DNA of 9,010 nt from Gammaproteobacteria bacterium. Lineage in GTDB: Bacteria > Pseudomonadota > Gammaproteobacteria > HK1. The notes under the pieces were generated by a model, which saw only the letters and a program-made list of their open reading frames with translations, had not been told where the DNA came from and did not search any database. Within the stretch, counting starts at the first letter, position 1. Each line of letters begins with the position of its first letter. The position numbers and the translations under genes are program-made. The stretch spans positions 1 through 9,010 of the forward strand of contig JAGRHX010000586.1 in the NCBI GenBank assembly GCA_020444775.1. The letters are read 5' to 3'. Shown here one piece after another: positions 1-6,893 of this stretch.

Positions 1-866
1 ACCATATCTACAAGATGGACTACGGTCAGATGCTGGTGGCGCATGTCGAGCGTCGGGCGAGCATGACGGTGTCGTGTATAGAGGTACCTCTGGAAGAGGC
101 CGCGGGCGCCTATGGTGTGATGGAGGTGGACGAGCACAATCGGGTCATCGGTTTCGAGGAAAAACCCCAAAATCCAAAGCCCCTGCCGCACGATCCGACT
201 CTGTGCCTGGCGTCGATGGGCAACTACGTGTTCGACACGGGCTTCCTCTTCGAGCAGCTCATCAAGGATGCCGATACCTTCCACACCGAGCACGATTTCG
301 GCAAGGACATGATCCCGGACATCATCAAGCGCTATCCGGTCTTTGCCTACCCGTTTCGCGATCCGCGTACCGGCCAGCGGGCCTACTGGCGTGACGTGGG
401 CACCCTCGATGCCTTCTGGGAAGCGAACATGGAGCTGGTCGGGGTCACGCCCGAGCTGAACATCTACGATCGCGAATGGCCGATTCTGACCTACCAGGTG
501 CAGCTGCCACCGGCCAAGTTCGTGTTCGACGACGATGACGGCCGCCGCGGCTTGGCCATCGATTCCATGGTCTCCGGTGGCTGCGTCATCTCCGGCGGTC
601 AGGTCAAGCGCTCGCTGCTGTTCTCCGGGGTGCGCGTGGAGGCGCGCGCACGCATCGAGGACTCGGTGATACTGCCCGACTGTGTGGTCGGTGAAGGCTG
701 CCGGATCAAGAAGGCCATCCTGGACCGCGGCTGTCACGTGCCACCGGGCATGACGATCGGCGAGGATCACGACGCGGACGCCAGACGCGGCTTCCGGATC
801 ACCGCCAGGGGCGTGGTCCTGGTGACGCCGGACATGCTCGGACTACCGGTGCACTTCGCACGCTGA
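1..866 (+). CDS. glgC: Glucose-1-phosphate adenylyltransferase (ADP-glucose pyrophosphorylase), C-terminal part
   Basis: This enzyme makes ADP-glucose and diphosphate from ATP and glucose-1-phosphate, the committed step of bacterial glycogen synthesis, in the cytoplasm. The gene is cut by the left edge: the frame is open from base 3 and begins HIYKMDYG, the block that follows the catalytic GD in GlgC, so about 140 N-terminal residues including the nucleotide-binding GGxGTR region lie outside. The visible 288 residues contain FEEKP (the sugar-phosphate-binding EK of the family), [20 protein letters not shown] and [18 protein letters not shown], then LPPAKFVFD and SLVSGG-like [12 protein letters not shown], which opens the C-terminal left-handed beta-helix used for allosteric control, and finally GIVLVT-like [10 protein letters not shown]. 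Every landmark I can recall from E. coli GlgC is present in order, and the C-terminus is full length. It stops at TGA 864-866, 163 bases before the next gene. The only other alpha-glucan gene in the window is the GH13 enzyme about 3.2 kb downstream. Confidence 0.96.
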   Translation, partial: HIYKMDYGQMLVAHVERRASMTVSCIEVPLEEAAGAYGVMEVDEHNRVIGFEEKPQNPKPLPHDPTLCLASMGNYVFDTGFLFEQLIKDADTFHTEHDFGKDMIPDIIKRYPVFAYPFRDPRTGQRAYWRDVGTLDAFWEANMELVGVTPELNIYDREWPILTYQVQLPPAKFVFDDDDGRRGLAIDSMVSGGCVISGGQVKRSLLFSGVRVEARARIEDSVILPDCVVGEGCRIKKAILDRGCHVPPGMTIGEDHDADARRGFRITARGVVLVTPDMLGLPVHFAR

Positions 867-883
867 CACGCACATCGTAAACG

Positions 884-911
884 TGGGCTGCACGATCTGG
901 GCTGCACGATC
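884..911 (+). repeat. Perfect 14-bp tandem duplication after glgC
   Basis: TGGGCTGCACGATC occurs twice head to tail at 884-897 and 898-911 without mismatch, starting 18 bases after the glgC stop codon. It lies in the non-coding gap before the enolase-superfamily gene. The second copy runs directly into the inverted repeat at 908-933. It looks like a recent slippage or duplication event. No function can be read from it. Confidence 0.9.
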
Positions 912-933
912 ATGGTGAGCGTGCACCATGGTC
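908..933 (+). terminator. Inverted repeat downstream of glgC, possible terminator or operator
   Basis: Arms 908-917 and 924-933 (GATCATGGTG and CACCATGGTC) pair over 10 bp with one G·U wobble, around a 6-base loop. The hairpin lies 42 bases after the glgC stop and 97 bases before the next start codon. No run of T follows, so it is not a canonical Rho-independent terminator. It could instead be a processing site or a protein-binding palindrome for the downstream gene. Confidence 0.35.
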
Positions 934-1029
934 GGGCAGCTCTCCCGCCGGGCACGGGGCTTGCCTGATCCCGAAGATGGACACGACCCCGAAGGCCCAC
1001 CTTGGGCGTTGATCCATGGAGAAGCCATC

Positions 1030-2229
1030 ATGCAGGTCCAGTCCTTACAGACCCTTCATTGCGATGCCGGCTGGCGCAACTACCATTTCGTCAAGCTGAC
1101 CACCACCGACGGCGTGGTCGGTTGGAGTGAGTTCGACGAGGGCTTCGGTTCACCGGGCGTGAGCGCCGTCATCGAGCGTTTGACCGATCGCGTCATCGGC
1201 CAGCGGGTCGCGGACCACGAGCGGGTCTTCGCCGAGCTCTTCTGCTTGACCCGTCCAGCCGCCGGTGGCGTGGTCGCGCAGGGCCTGGGCGCTATAGAGA
1301 ACGCCATGCTCGATGCCCATGCGCGAACCCTGGGCGTACCCTGCTACGACCTGCTTGGTGGCCGGCTACGCGACCGCATCCGCGTCTACTGGTCGCACTG
1401 CGCGACCTGGCGCATCAATCACCCGAGCTATTACCCGCCTGCCATCACCAGTCTGGACGGGGTCAAGTTACTCGGCGAGGAAGTGCGCGAGAGGGGCTTC
1501 ACCGCGCTGAAGACCAACGTCTTCGACTACAGCTCCGGCACACCGCGCGGCTGGCGCCCCGGTTTCGCCACGCCATTCGAACCTGCGCGCAACGTGGAAC
1601 GGCAAGTCGTGCGAGACCTGCGCATGCATCTGGAGGCGATGCGCGAGGGTGCCGGGCCTGATATCGACATCCTGCTCGACCTGAACTTCAACTGTGCCAC
1701 TGAAGGATACGTGAAGATCCTGCGCCAGACCGCCGATCTGGATCTGTTCTGGGTCGAAATCGACAGCTACAACCCGCAGGCACTGGGCTACATCCGGTCC
1801 CAGAGCCCGCATCCGATCAGCTCCTGCGAGACCTTGTTCGGGCTACGCGAGTTCCTGCCCTATTTCGGCGCGCAGGCGATGGACGTGGCCATCATCGATG
1901 CGGTCTGGAACGGTGTCTGGCAATCGATGAAGATCGCGGCCGCGGCCGAGGCTTACGAGGTCAACGTCGCACCGCACAACTTCTACGGCCACCTGTGCTC
2001 GATGATGAACGCGCACTTCGCCGCCGCGGTGCCACATCTACGCATCATGGAGATTGACATCGATCGACTCGCCTGGGACGACGAGCTGTTCAGCCACGCA
2101 CCGCAGTTCGAGGATGGCCATCTGTTGCTGCCGGACCGTCCCGGCTGGGGCACCGAGCCCATCGAAGCGGCGTTGGAGAAGCATCCTCCTCGTGTGGGGG
2201 GTGGCATGCTGAGCTACAAGCGCGGCTGA
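1030..2229 (+). CDS. Mandelate racemase/muconate lactonizing enzyme family protein (enolase superfamily)
   Basis: A 399-residue cytoplasmic protein of usual family length. Enolase-superfamily enzymes abstract the proton alpha to a carboxylate using a Mg-stabilised enolate; MR-group members are mostly acid-sugar dehydratases or racemases. The N-terminal capping domain covers about residues 1-125, followed by the barrel. Visible active-site residues are K161 in LKTN, metal ligands D217 (in DLN), E243 (WVEID) and E267 (SCET), and an Asp/His pair, D290 (IIDAVWNG) and H316 (APHN), the MR-group general-base dyad. The second position of the usual KxK motif is N163, so one lysine is replaced. The substrate cannot be deduced; sugar-acid dehydratase is only a guess from the group. 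The start was chosen at ATG 1030 because GGAGAAG lies at 1018-1024, six bases upstream, and the family-like sequence starts there; the open frame upstream to 928 runs through the inverted repeat and looks non-coding. It stands alone, with 163 and 210 bases of non-coding DNA on either side. Confidence 0.88.
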   Translation: MQVQSLQTLHCDAGWRNYHFVKLTTTDGVVGWSEFDEGFGSPGVSAVIERLTDRVIGQRVADHERVFAELFCLTRPAAGGVVAQGLGAIENAMLDAHARTLGVPCYDLLGGRLRDRIRVYWSHCATWRINHPSYYPPAITSLDGVKLLGEEVRERGFTALKTNVFDYSSGTPRGWRPGFATPFEPARNVERQVVRDLRMHLEAMREGAGPDIDILLDLNFNCATEGYVKILRQTADLDLFWVEIDSYNPQALGYIRSQSPHPISSCETLFGLREFLPYFGAQAMDVAIIDAVWNGVWQSMKIAAAAEAYEVNVAPHNFYGHLCSMMNAHFAAAVPHLRIMEIDIDRLAWDDELFSHAPQFEDGHLLLPDRPGWGTEPIEAALEKHPPRVGGGMLSYKRG

Positions 2230-2353
2230 CAAGCGCCAGCTCGGCGCCGAATCGAGGCTGCGGCGGGTGGCTTCGCGTGCCCTGACATCGTTTCGAGTCC
2301 ACCCACCGCTCGCGTGACATGCTGGCTTCACGAAACGGCAATCGAATCGCCAC

Positions 2354-2375
2354 GCGGCCTACATCTGCAGGCCGC
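2354..2375 (+). other. Inverted repeat (hairpin 1) upstream of the phosphodiesterase gene
   Basis: GCGGCCT at 2354-2360 and AGGCCGC at 2369-2375 form a perfect 7-bp stem around an 8-base loop. It is the first of two adjacent hairpins in the 210-base gap before the GDPD gene, and the second begins 10 bases later. No T-run follows. It could be part of a structured leader or a terminator for the upstream gene. Only the symmetry is directly seen. Confidence 0.4.
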
Positions 2376-2385
2376 ACCCTCGCTG

Positions 2386-2407
2386 GCTTGGATGCAGCCA
2401 TCCAAGC
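2386..2407 (+). other. Perfect 9-bp stem-loop (hairpin 2) in the phosphodiesterase leader
   Basis: GCTTGGATG at 2386-2394 and CATCCAAGC at 2399-2407 pair over 9 bp without mismatch around a CAGC tetraloop. The structure ends 32 bases before the GDPD start codon, so if transcription begins upstream it would sit in the 5' leader. Its strength is well above chance for a short gap. A role in termination, RNA stability or control is possible but not shown. Confidence 0.45.
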
Positions 2408-2439
2408 ACCGACAACCAAGCAGCGAGTGGAGCAGGCCG

Positions 2440-3747
2440 ATGAAGAAGACCGCAACCCTCGCCATGGCAGCCGCCATGGCCCTGAGCGCTGGATTCGCCA
2501 GCGTCAGCCACGCTGAGCGGAACGATCGGGACGATCTGGACCGTGCCCGGCATCACCACGAGCGCGCCTACAACGACCCGGCCGTGCAGCTCGGCCCTCG
2601 GCCCTTCTACCTCGTCGAAGGCATGGATGAGGGTCGACTCAAGGATCGCCTCATGCAGTGTCAGGAAGGCCCCTTCTATCGCACCGACTTCTCCATCGGC
2701 CACCGCGGTGCCGCCATGCAGTTCCCGGAACACTCGGACGTGTCCTACCGCGCCGGCGCTCGTATGGGTGCGGGCATCGTCGAGTGCGACGTCACCTTCA
2801 CCAACGACGGCGAGCTGGTGTGCCGGCACAGTGAATGCGACCTGCACACCACCACCAACATCGTCGCCACTGAGCTGGCCCAGAAATGCACGGTACCACC
2901 GGCGTTCGATGCCGACGGCAAGCTGACCAACGCCGCCGGCATACAGTGCTGCACCAGTGACCTGAGCCTGGCCGAGTTCAAGACCCTCGAGGCGAAGATG
3001 GATGCAGCCAACCGCGCCGCGACCACGGTCGAGGCGTATCTGGGCGGCACCGCGAGCTGGCGCACCGACGTCTATACCGGCCAGGCCAGGGTGCTCACCT
3101 TTCGCGAGAGCATCGAGCTGAACGAGCGCCTCGGTGTCAAACATACACCGGAGCTGAAAGGCGCCACCCACCAGGATCGCCTGGATGCAATCTTCGGCAG
3201 CCAGGAAGGCTACGCACAGGCCTTCATCGATACCCTGCGCGACGCCGGCGTGCGGCCCCGCGACGTCTGGGCCCAGTCCTTCAACATCGAGGACGTGCTG
3301 TACTGGATCGAGAACGAGCCGCGCTTTGGCAAGCAGGCTGTGTATCTGGACAGCATCGACCCGACCGCCAATCCGCCGGTACCGGAGCTGAGCTATCGCG
3401 AACTCAGGAAGCTGCGCCGCAAGGGTGTGCGCATCATCGCGCCGCCGATGTGGGCGCTACTGTCGGTGACCGATCGCGGCCGGATCGTGCCCTCGGACTA
3501 TGCCTGGAAGCTCCGCCTGTCCGGGTTCGACATCATCACCTGGACCTTCGAGCGCGCCGACCTGCGCCACGGCGCCGCCTCGGGGGGCTGGTACTACCAG
3601 TTCGACCCGACCGGCAAGGCCATCCAGAAAGACAGCGACATGTACGAGGCGCTGGACGTGCTGGCACGTCGGGTGAAGATCCTCGGCATCTTCTCCGACT
3701 GGCCGGCCACGGTGACCTACTACGCCAACTGCATGGGCCTGAAGTAG
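2440..3747 (+). CDS. Secreted glycerophosphodiester phosphodiesterase (GDPD family)
   Basis: This enzyme would hydrolyse deacylated phospholipids (glycerophosphodiesters) to glycerol-3-phosphate and an alcohol, feeding carbon and phosphate scavenging outside the cytoplasm. The 435-residue product begins with a Sec signal peptide (MKKTATLAMA, hydrophobic core to about residue 22, likely cleavage after SHA at 25). The GDPD signature follows: H88-R89 in SIGHRGA, E115 and D117 in VECDV, H130 in CRHSECD, then E238-L-K240 in HTPELKG, a barrel strand VWAQSFN, and a terminal ILGIFSDWP. These match the metal-binding and catalytic positions of the family. It is longer than typical bacterial GDPDs (about 250-350 residues), with an insert at roughly 140-225. 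The mature protein has eight cysteines (74, 116, 128, 133, 150, 170, 171, 431), suggesting disulphides in the periplasm. The start at ATG 2440 is set by the signal peptide; GGAG at 2429-2432 is a fair ribosome site. The open frame upstream to 2314 lacks protein character and would bury the signal. Confidence 0.93.
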   Translation: MKKTATLAMAAAMALSAGFASVSHAERNDRDDLDRARHHHERAYNDPAVQLGPRPFYLVEGMDEGRLKDRLMQCQEGPFYRTDFSIGHRGAAMQFPEHSDVSYRAGARMGAGIVECDVTFTNDGELVCRHSECDLHTTTNIVATELAQKCTVPPAFDADGKLTNAAGIQCCTSDLSLAEFKTLEAKMDAANRAATTVEAYLGGTASWRTDVYTGQARVLTFRESIELNERLGVKHTPELKGATHQDRLDAIFGSQEGYAQAFIDTLRDAGVRPRDVWAQSFNIEDVLYWIENEPRFGKQAVYLDSIDPTANPPVPELSYRELRKLRRKGVRIIAPPMWALLSVTDRGRIVPSDYAWKLRLSGFDIITWTFERADLRHGAASGGWYYQFDPTGKAIQKDSDMYEALDVLARRVKILGIFSDWPATVTYYANCMGLK

Positions 3748-3771
3748 ACCCCGATGCGGATCGTTCGATTG

Positions 3772-3792
3772 CGCCGGCTCGCCGGGCCGGCG
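3772..3792 (+). terminator. GC-rich hairpin after the phosphodiesterase gene
   Basis: CGCCGGC at 3772-3778 and GCCGGCG at 3786-3792 form a perfect 7-bp, all-GC stem with a 7-base loop, 24 bases after the stop codon. No T-tract follows, so intrinsic termination is uncertain. The 3' arm lies inside the first copy of the 23-bp tandem repeat, and the second copy could offer an alternative partner. Confidence 0.35.
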
Positions 3793-3823
3793 TAATCCAC
3801 CTCGCCGGGCCGGCGTAATCCAC
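3778..3823 (+). repeat. 23-bp tandem repeat (two perfect copies) resembling dispersed GTAATCCACC elements
   Basis: Two identical 23-base units lie head to tail at 3778-3800 and 3801-3823; each consists of CTCGCCGGGCCGG followed by CGTAATCCAC. On the other strand the unit reads GTGGATTACGCCGG, which resembles the short extragenic elements built around TGGATTACGCC that I recall as scattered between genes in many gammaproteobacteria. That resemblance is from memory. The perfect identity suggests recent duplication or active spread of the element. Confidence 0.85.
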
Positions 3824-4044
3824 CATGCGAAGGCCATGAGTTGCCGATGCCCGTCTCGCTCGAACGGTTCGCAGGGATCAGGGCAGCTGACCCGCGCCGT
3901 CTTCAAACGTGTTGCAACCATAGCTCGCCGCGAGAATCGCGTATCCCCCCACCGCCACGACCGCGCGTAGGCCCTCGTAGTCCTGCGCAATCGCTGCCCG
4001 CGCCCACCGTAGTAACATTTTCTGTATGCGACTCCTGCGACCGA

Positions 4045-4050
4045 GGGAGG
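4045..4050 (+). promoter_or_regulatory. Ribosome binding site that fixes the GH13 start
   Basis: GGGAGG at 4045-4050 precedes ATG 4058 by seven bases. An in-frame GTG at 4055 lies only four bases away, so the ATG is the better start by spacing. Confidence 0.7.
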
Positions 4051-4057
4051 GCGTGTG

Positions 4058-5851
4058 ATGAACGCTCCGAGCGTGCACCTGGGCATGGGTGCCCGACTGT
4101 ACCCCGACGCAACCAGCTTTCGTGTCTGGGCGCCGAACGCCGATTCAGTCTCGGTCGCCGGCACCTTCAACGACTGGAGCGACAGCCATACCCCGCTCGC
4201 TCGCGAGCACGACGGCTGTTGGTCGGTGGACGTCCAAGGTGTTCGGGACGGCGACCAGTACCGCTTCGTGATCCGCAATGGTTCAAAGACCCTGTGGCGA
4301 ATCGACCCCCGAGCGGTCGAGGTGACGAGCTCGATCGGCAACGCCATCGTTCGTAGCGACGGGTTCGACTGGCCCGCGACTGACTTCCAGATGCCGTCGC
4401 GCGACGAGCTGGTCATCTACGAGCTGCACGCTGGCACCTTCTTCGACAAGCCCGGCCCACCGCCCGGTAGCATCGACGAGGTCGCGCACAAGCTCGGCTA
4501 TCTGCGCAGACTCGGCGTCACCTGCATCGAGCTGATGCCCGCTACCGAGTTTCCGGCCGACTATTCCTGGGGCTACAACCCCGCGCATCTGTACGCCATC
4601 GAGCAGAGCTACGGTGGGCCGACCGCGCTCAAGCGTCTGGTCGCCAAGGCCCATGAGCGCGGCATCGCGGTTGTGCTGGACGTGGTCTACAACCACCTGG
4701 GGCCGGACGATCTGGACCTCTATCAGTTCGATGGCTGGCAGATGCACGACATGGGTGGCATCTACTTCTATCAGGACTGGCGCTCCTGGACACCCTGGGG
4801 CGAGCGAAACCGACCCGACTATGGTCGCCCGCAGATCCGTCGATTCCTCTGCGACAACGCGCTGCGCTGGCTGGAGGAATTTCGACTCGATGGCTTACGC
4901 CTGGACATGACTGCGTATATACGCAGCGTGCACGGCAACAACCAGCCCGCCGATCAGATCGCCGACGGTTGGACGTTGCTGCGCCAGCTGAGCGGCGAGG
5001 TCCGGCGCCGGCAGGCATGGAAGCTCCTTATCGCGGAGGACCTGCAGAACGAAGCCGCGCTCGTGCAATCGGTCGACCACGGTGGAGCCGGCTTCGACAG
5101 CCAATGGGACGCCGGCTTCGTGCACCCTATCCGCGCCGCTCTGATCCCGCCACGCGACGAGCAACGCGACATGCACGCGGTGGCCGCGGCCTTGACCCAT
5201 GACTTCCTCGGCGATCCTCTACGACGCGTCATCTACACCGAATCTCATGATGAGGTGGCCAACGGCAAGGCGCGTGTGCCACAAGAGATTGCGCCCACGG
5301 ATGCGGGCGGCTGGTATGCGCGCAAGCGGTCCACCCTGGGCGCGGTGCTGACCCTGACCGCGGCCGGCATACCGATGATCCTCCAGGGCCAGGAGCTGCT
5401 CGAGGACGAGTACTTCCGTGATACCGATCCGGTGGACTGGTCGAAGCTGCGTCGCTTTCGCGGCATCCACAAGCTCTACCGTGACCTGATCCGGCTGCGG
5501 CGCAACTGGTTCGACCAGACCCGGGGTCTACGCGGCGGCAACACCAACGTCTTCCATGTCAACCAGCGTGACAAGCTGATTGCCTACCACCGCTGGGTCG
5601 ATGGTGGCCCGGGTGATGATGTCATCGTGCTCGTCAACCTCGGTCACCAGGGCTTCGAGCGCTATCGTATCGGCATGCCCCGCGCCGGCACCTGGCGGGT
5701 GCGGCTGAATACCGACAGCCGCTTCTACAGTCCCGATTATGGCGACTGGCCCGGCGACGATGGCGAGGCATCGGGTCCGGGGATGCACGGCCTGGCGTTC
5801 AGCTGCGATCTCGGCATAGCGCCGTACAGTGCCCTGGTCCTGTCCCAATAG
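4058..5851 (+). CDS. GH13 alpha-glucan enzyme with N-terminal CBM48, branching-enzyme-like
   Basis: A 597-residue cytoplasmic protein (no signal peptide). Residues 10-100 form a CBM48 module (FRVWAPNADSVSVAGTFNDW), as in glycogen branching and debranching enzymes. The GH13 barrel follows with all four conserved regions: D208VVYNH, GLRLD with nucleophile D283, LLIAED with acid/base E327, and ESHDE with transition-state Asp398. ELHAGTF, ELMPATEFPADYSWGYNP and SHDEVANGK resemble 1,4-alpha-glucan branching enzyme (GlgB). It differs from classic GlgB, which is about 630-730 residues and has MGNEF where this has QGQELLEDEYF near 443-453. A short all-beta C-terminal domain follows 500. The likely reaction is transfer of alpha-1,4 chains to alpha-1,6 branches; hydrolysis of alpha-glucans is the alternative. 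Maltooligosyltrehalose trehalohydrolase (TreZ) is less likely. The presence of glgC in the same window supports glycogen metabolism, although two unrelated genes intervene. It converges with the minus-strand hydratase gene, leaving only 36 bases between the stop codons. Confidence 0.85.
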   Translation: MNAPSVHLGMGARLYPDATSFRVWAPNADSVSVAGTFNDWSDSHTPLAREHDGCWSVDVQGVRDGDQYRFVIRNGSKTLWRIDPRAVEVTSSIGNAIVRSDGFDWPATDFQMPSRDELVIYELHAGTFFDKPGPPPGSIDEVAHKLGYLRRLGVTCIELMPATEFPADYSWGYNPAHLYAIEQSYGGPTALKRLVAKAHERGIAVVLDVVYNHLGPDDLDLYQFDGWQMHDMGGIYFYQDWRSWTPWGERNRPDYGRPQIRRFLCDNALRWLEEFRLDGLRLDMTAYIRSVHGNNQPADQIADGWTLLRQLSGEVRRRQAWKLLIAEDLQNEAALVQSVDHGGAGFDSQWDAGFVHPIRAALIPPRDEQRDMHAVAAALTHDFLGDPLRRVIYTESHDEVANGKARVPQEIAPTDAGGWYARKRSTLGAVLTLTAAGIPMILQGQELLEDEYFRDTDPVDWSKLRRFRGIHKLYRDLIRLRRNWFDQTRGLRGGNTNVFHVNQRDKLIAYHRWVDGGPGDDVIVLVNLGHQGFERYRIGMPRAGTWRVRLNTDSRFYSPDYGDWPGDDGEASGPGMHGLAFSCDLGIAPYSALVLSQ

Positions 5852-5887
5852 GGTCGTGCCAACGGCGCCTTCGGACCGCCCCCGCGC

Positions 5888-6724
5888 TCAGTCCTCGTTG
5901 AACCGGCCATCACGCCAGGCAATCGCCGCCTTGACCCCGGACTCGCGGCGAATCCGCGCGAACTCGGACTTCTCGAATGTCGGCGTGGCGTTCAGCTCGA
6001 TGTCGATGTCCAAGCCACTGGCCAGTGCCTGGCGCATGCCCATCACCTCGTAGCTGCGATTCACGGCCTCCTTCATCCGGCGCACCGAGAGCGGCGACGA
6101 GCGTGCGACCTGACGGGCCAGGCGCATGCTCACCGCCAGCACCTCAGCCGGCTCCACGACCCGGTTCACCAGCCCCATGCGCAAGGCGTCCTCGGCGGCG
6201 ATTCGATCGGCGCCGGTGAGCAGGATCTCCTTGGCCTGCTTGGGCCCGGTGACCCAGGGGAAGAGCATGGCCACCGTGCCGGTGCCGAAACGCACCTCGG
6301 GTTCACCAAAAACTGCGTCGCGCGCCGCGACGGTCATGTCACAGGCCAGCGACAGCTCGAAGGCACCCGCGATGCAATAGCCATGCACCGCTGCGATGGT
6401 CGGCTTGGTCGAGGTCCAAAAGCGCATGATGAAATCGAACTGCAGCTCCATCTGGGCGCGAACCTTGTCGATCGAGTCCAGGCTGCGCTCTCCGGCGGCC
6501 TTCAGATCGAAGCCTGCCGAGAAGGCCCGACCCGCGCCACGTACCACGATGACCCGCACCGACTCGTCGCCTTCGAGCTCGCTCATCAGCTCCAGCGTGG
6601 CATGCATGAGCTCGTTGTTGAAGGCGTTGAGCTGACGCGGACGATTGAAGACCACCTCGGCAATGCCGTCGTGGATGCTCCACTGGAGCGGAGACTCTTG
6701 AATTGGGGATTCAGAACTGCTCAT
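5888..6724 (-). CDS. Enoyl-CoA hydratase/isomerase (crotonase) family protein
   Basis: A 278-residue cytoplasmic protein of normal family length. Crotonase-fold enzymes bind acyl-CoA thioesters and stabilise an enolate in an oxyanion hole; hydratases add water across a 2-enoyl-CoA double bond in beta-oxidation or related catabolism. Visible motifs are NRPRQLNAF near 27-35, RAFSAGFDLKA (oxyanion-hole strand, 66-76), AAVHGYCIAGAFELSLACD (111-129) and FGEPEVRFG (139-147). E123 and E143 align with the two catalytic glutamates of rat mitochondrial hydratase (E144, E164) with the same 20-residue spacing, so hydratase activity is plausible. The substrate is unknown. The ATG at 6724 is chosen because GAGG lies about six bases upstream on the coding strand and the N-terminus is family-like; the open frame extending to 6892 is a shadow. 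The gene is divergent from the DsbA-fold isomerase-like gene, with a 239-base shared control region. Confidence 0.92.
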   Translation of the reverse strand: MSSSESPIQESPLQWSIHDGIAEVVFNRPRQLNAFNNELMHATLELMSELEGDESVRVIVVRGAGRAFSAGFDLKAAGERSLDSIDKVRAQMELQFDFIMRFWTSTKPTIAAVHGYCIAGAFELSLACDMTVAARDAVFGEPEVRFGTGTVAMLFPWVTGPKQAKEILLTGADRIAAEDALRMGLVNRVVEPAEVLAVSMRLARQVARSSPLSVRRMKEAVNRSYEVMGMRQALASGLDIDIELNATPTFEKSEFARIRRESGVKAAIAWRDGRFNED

Positions 6725-6761
6725 CTGTGCCTCGGTATCGGAGTAGAGGGGGGGCGGATTG

Positions 6762-6773
6762 TCCGAATTCGGA
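6762..6773. promoter_or_regulatory. 12-bp perfect palindrome upstream of the hydratase gene, candidate operator
   Basis: TCCGAATTCGGA is a perfect palindrome 38 bases from the hydratase start codon, in the divergent gap. A dyad of this kind at this distance is where a dimeric repressor could bind, and crotonase genes are often controlled by TetR-type regulators. No regulator gene is visible nearby, so the role is inference from symmetry and position only. Confidence 0.35.
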
Positions 6774-6893
6774 ACCTGCGAGCATCGAGCATAATGGTCG
6801 CGGCAACGCACATGAACATCGTCTACCGATACCCGACGCGCCGCCGTGGCTATGATTGAGGTGCGAGTAGCCACGACCGGCAAGGATCCCACG

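Larger units (their letters stand above)
3748..4057. other. 310-base intergenic region between phosphodiesterase and GH13 genes
   Basis: This gap holds a GC-rich hairpin and a 23-bp tandem repeat just after the phosphodiesterase (annotated separately), then about 190 bases of unremarkable sequence. The only AT-richer patch is around 4006-4027, just before the GH13 ribosome site, where TAACAT (4013-4018) is a weak match to a -10 box without a recognisable -35. A minus-strand open frame of 46 codons (3878-4018) crosses it. I see no RNA gene or mobile element here. Confidence 0.6.

Noticed and set aside
928..1029. Longer N-terminus for the enolase-superfamily protein
   Set aside because: The added 34 residues overlap an inverted repeat, are not family-like, and a good ribosome site sits just before ATG 1030.
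2314..2439. Longer N-terminus for the phosphodiesterase
   Set aside because: It would place 42 non-conserved residues before a textbook signal peptide and run through two hairpins.
2359..3171. 270-codon antisense open frame under the phosphodiesterase gene
   Set aside because: It is a by-product of high GC codon use on the opposite strand; no recognisable motif, while the plus strand has complete GDPD signatures.
3841..4356. 171-codon plus-strand open frame before and into the GH13 gene
   Set aside because: Arg/Pro-rich low-complexity translation overlapping the CBM48 coding region in another frame; no family resemblance.
3457..4416. 319-codon minus-strand open frame across the phosphodiesterase end, gap and GH13 start
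   Set aside because: It overlaps two well-supported plus-strand genes and its translation has no domain-like pattern.
4058..5851. Maltooligosyltrehalose trehalohydrolase (TreZ) as the GH13 identity
   Set aside because: The SHDEVANGK block and overall pattern are closer to branching enzymes, and no treY or other trehalose gene is present in the window.
6725..6892. Upstream extension of the enoyl-CoA hydratase on the minus strand
   Set aside because: The extra 56 residues lack family similarity and cover the palindromic control region; ATG 6724 has its own ribosome site.
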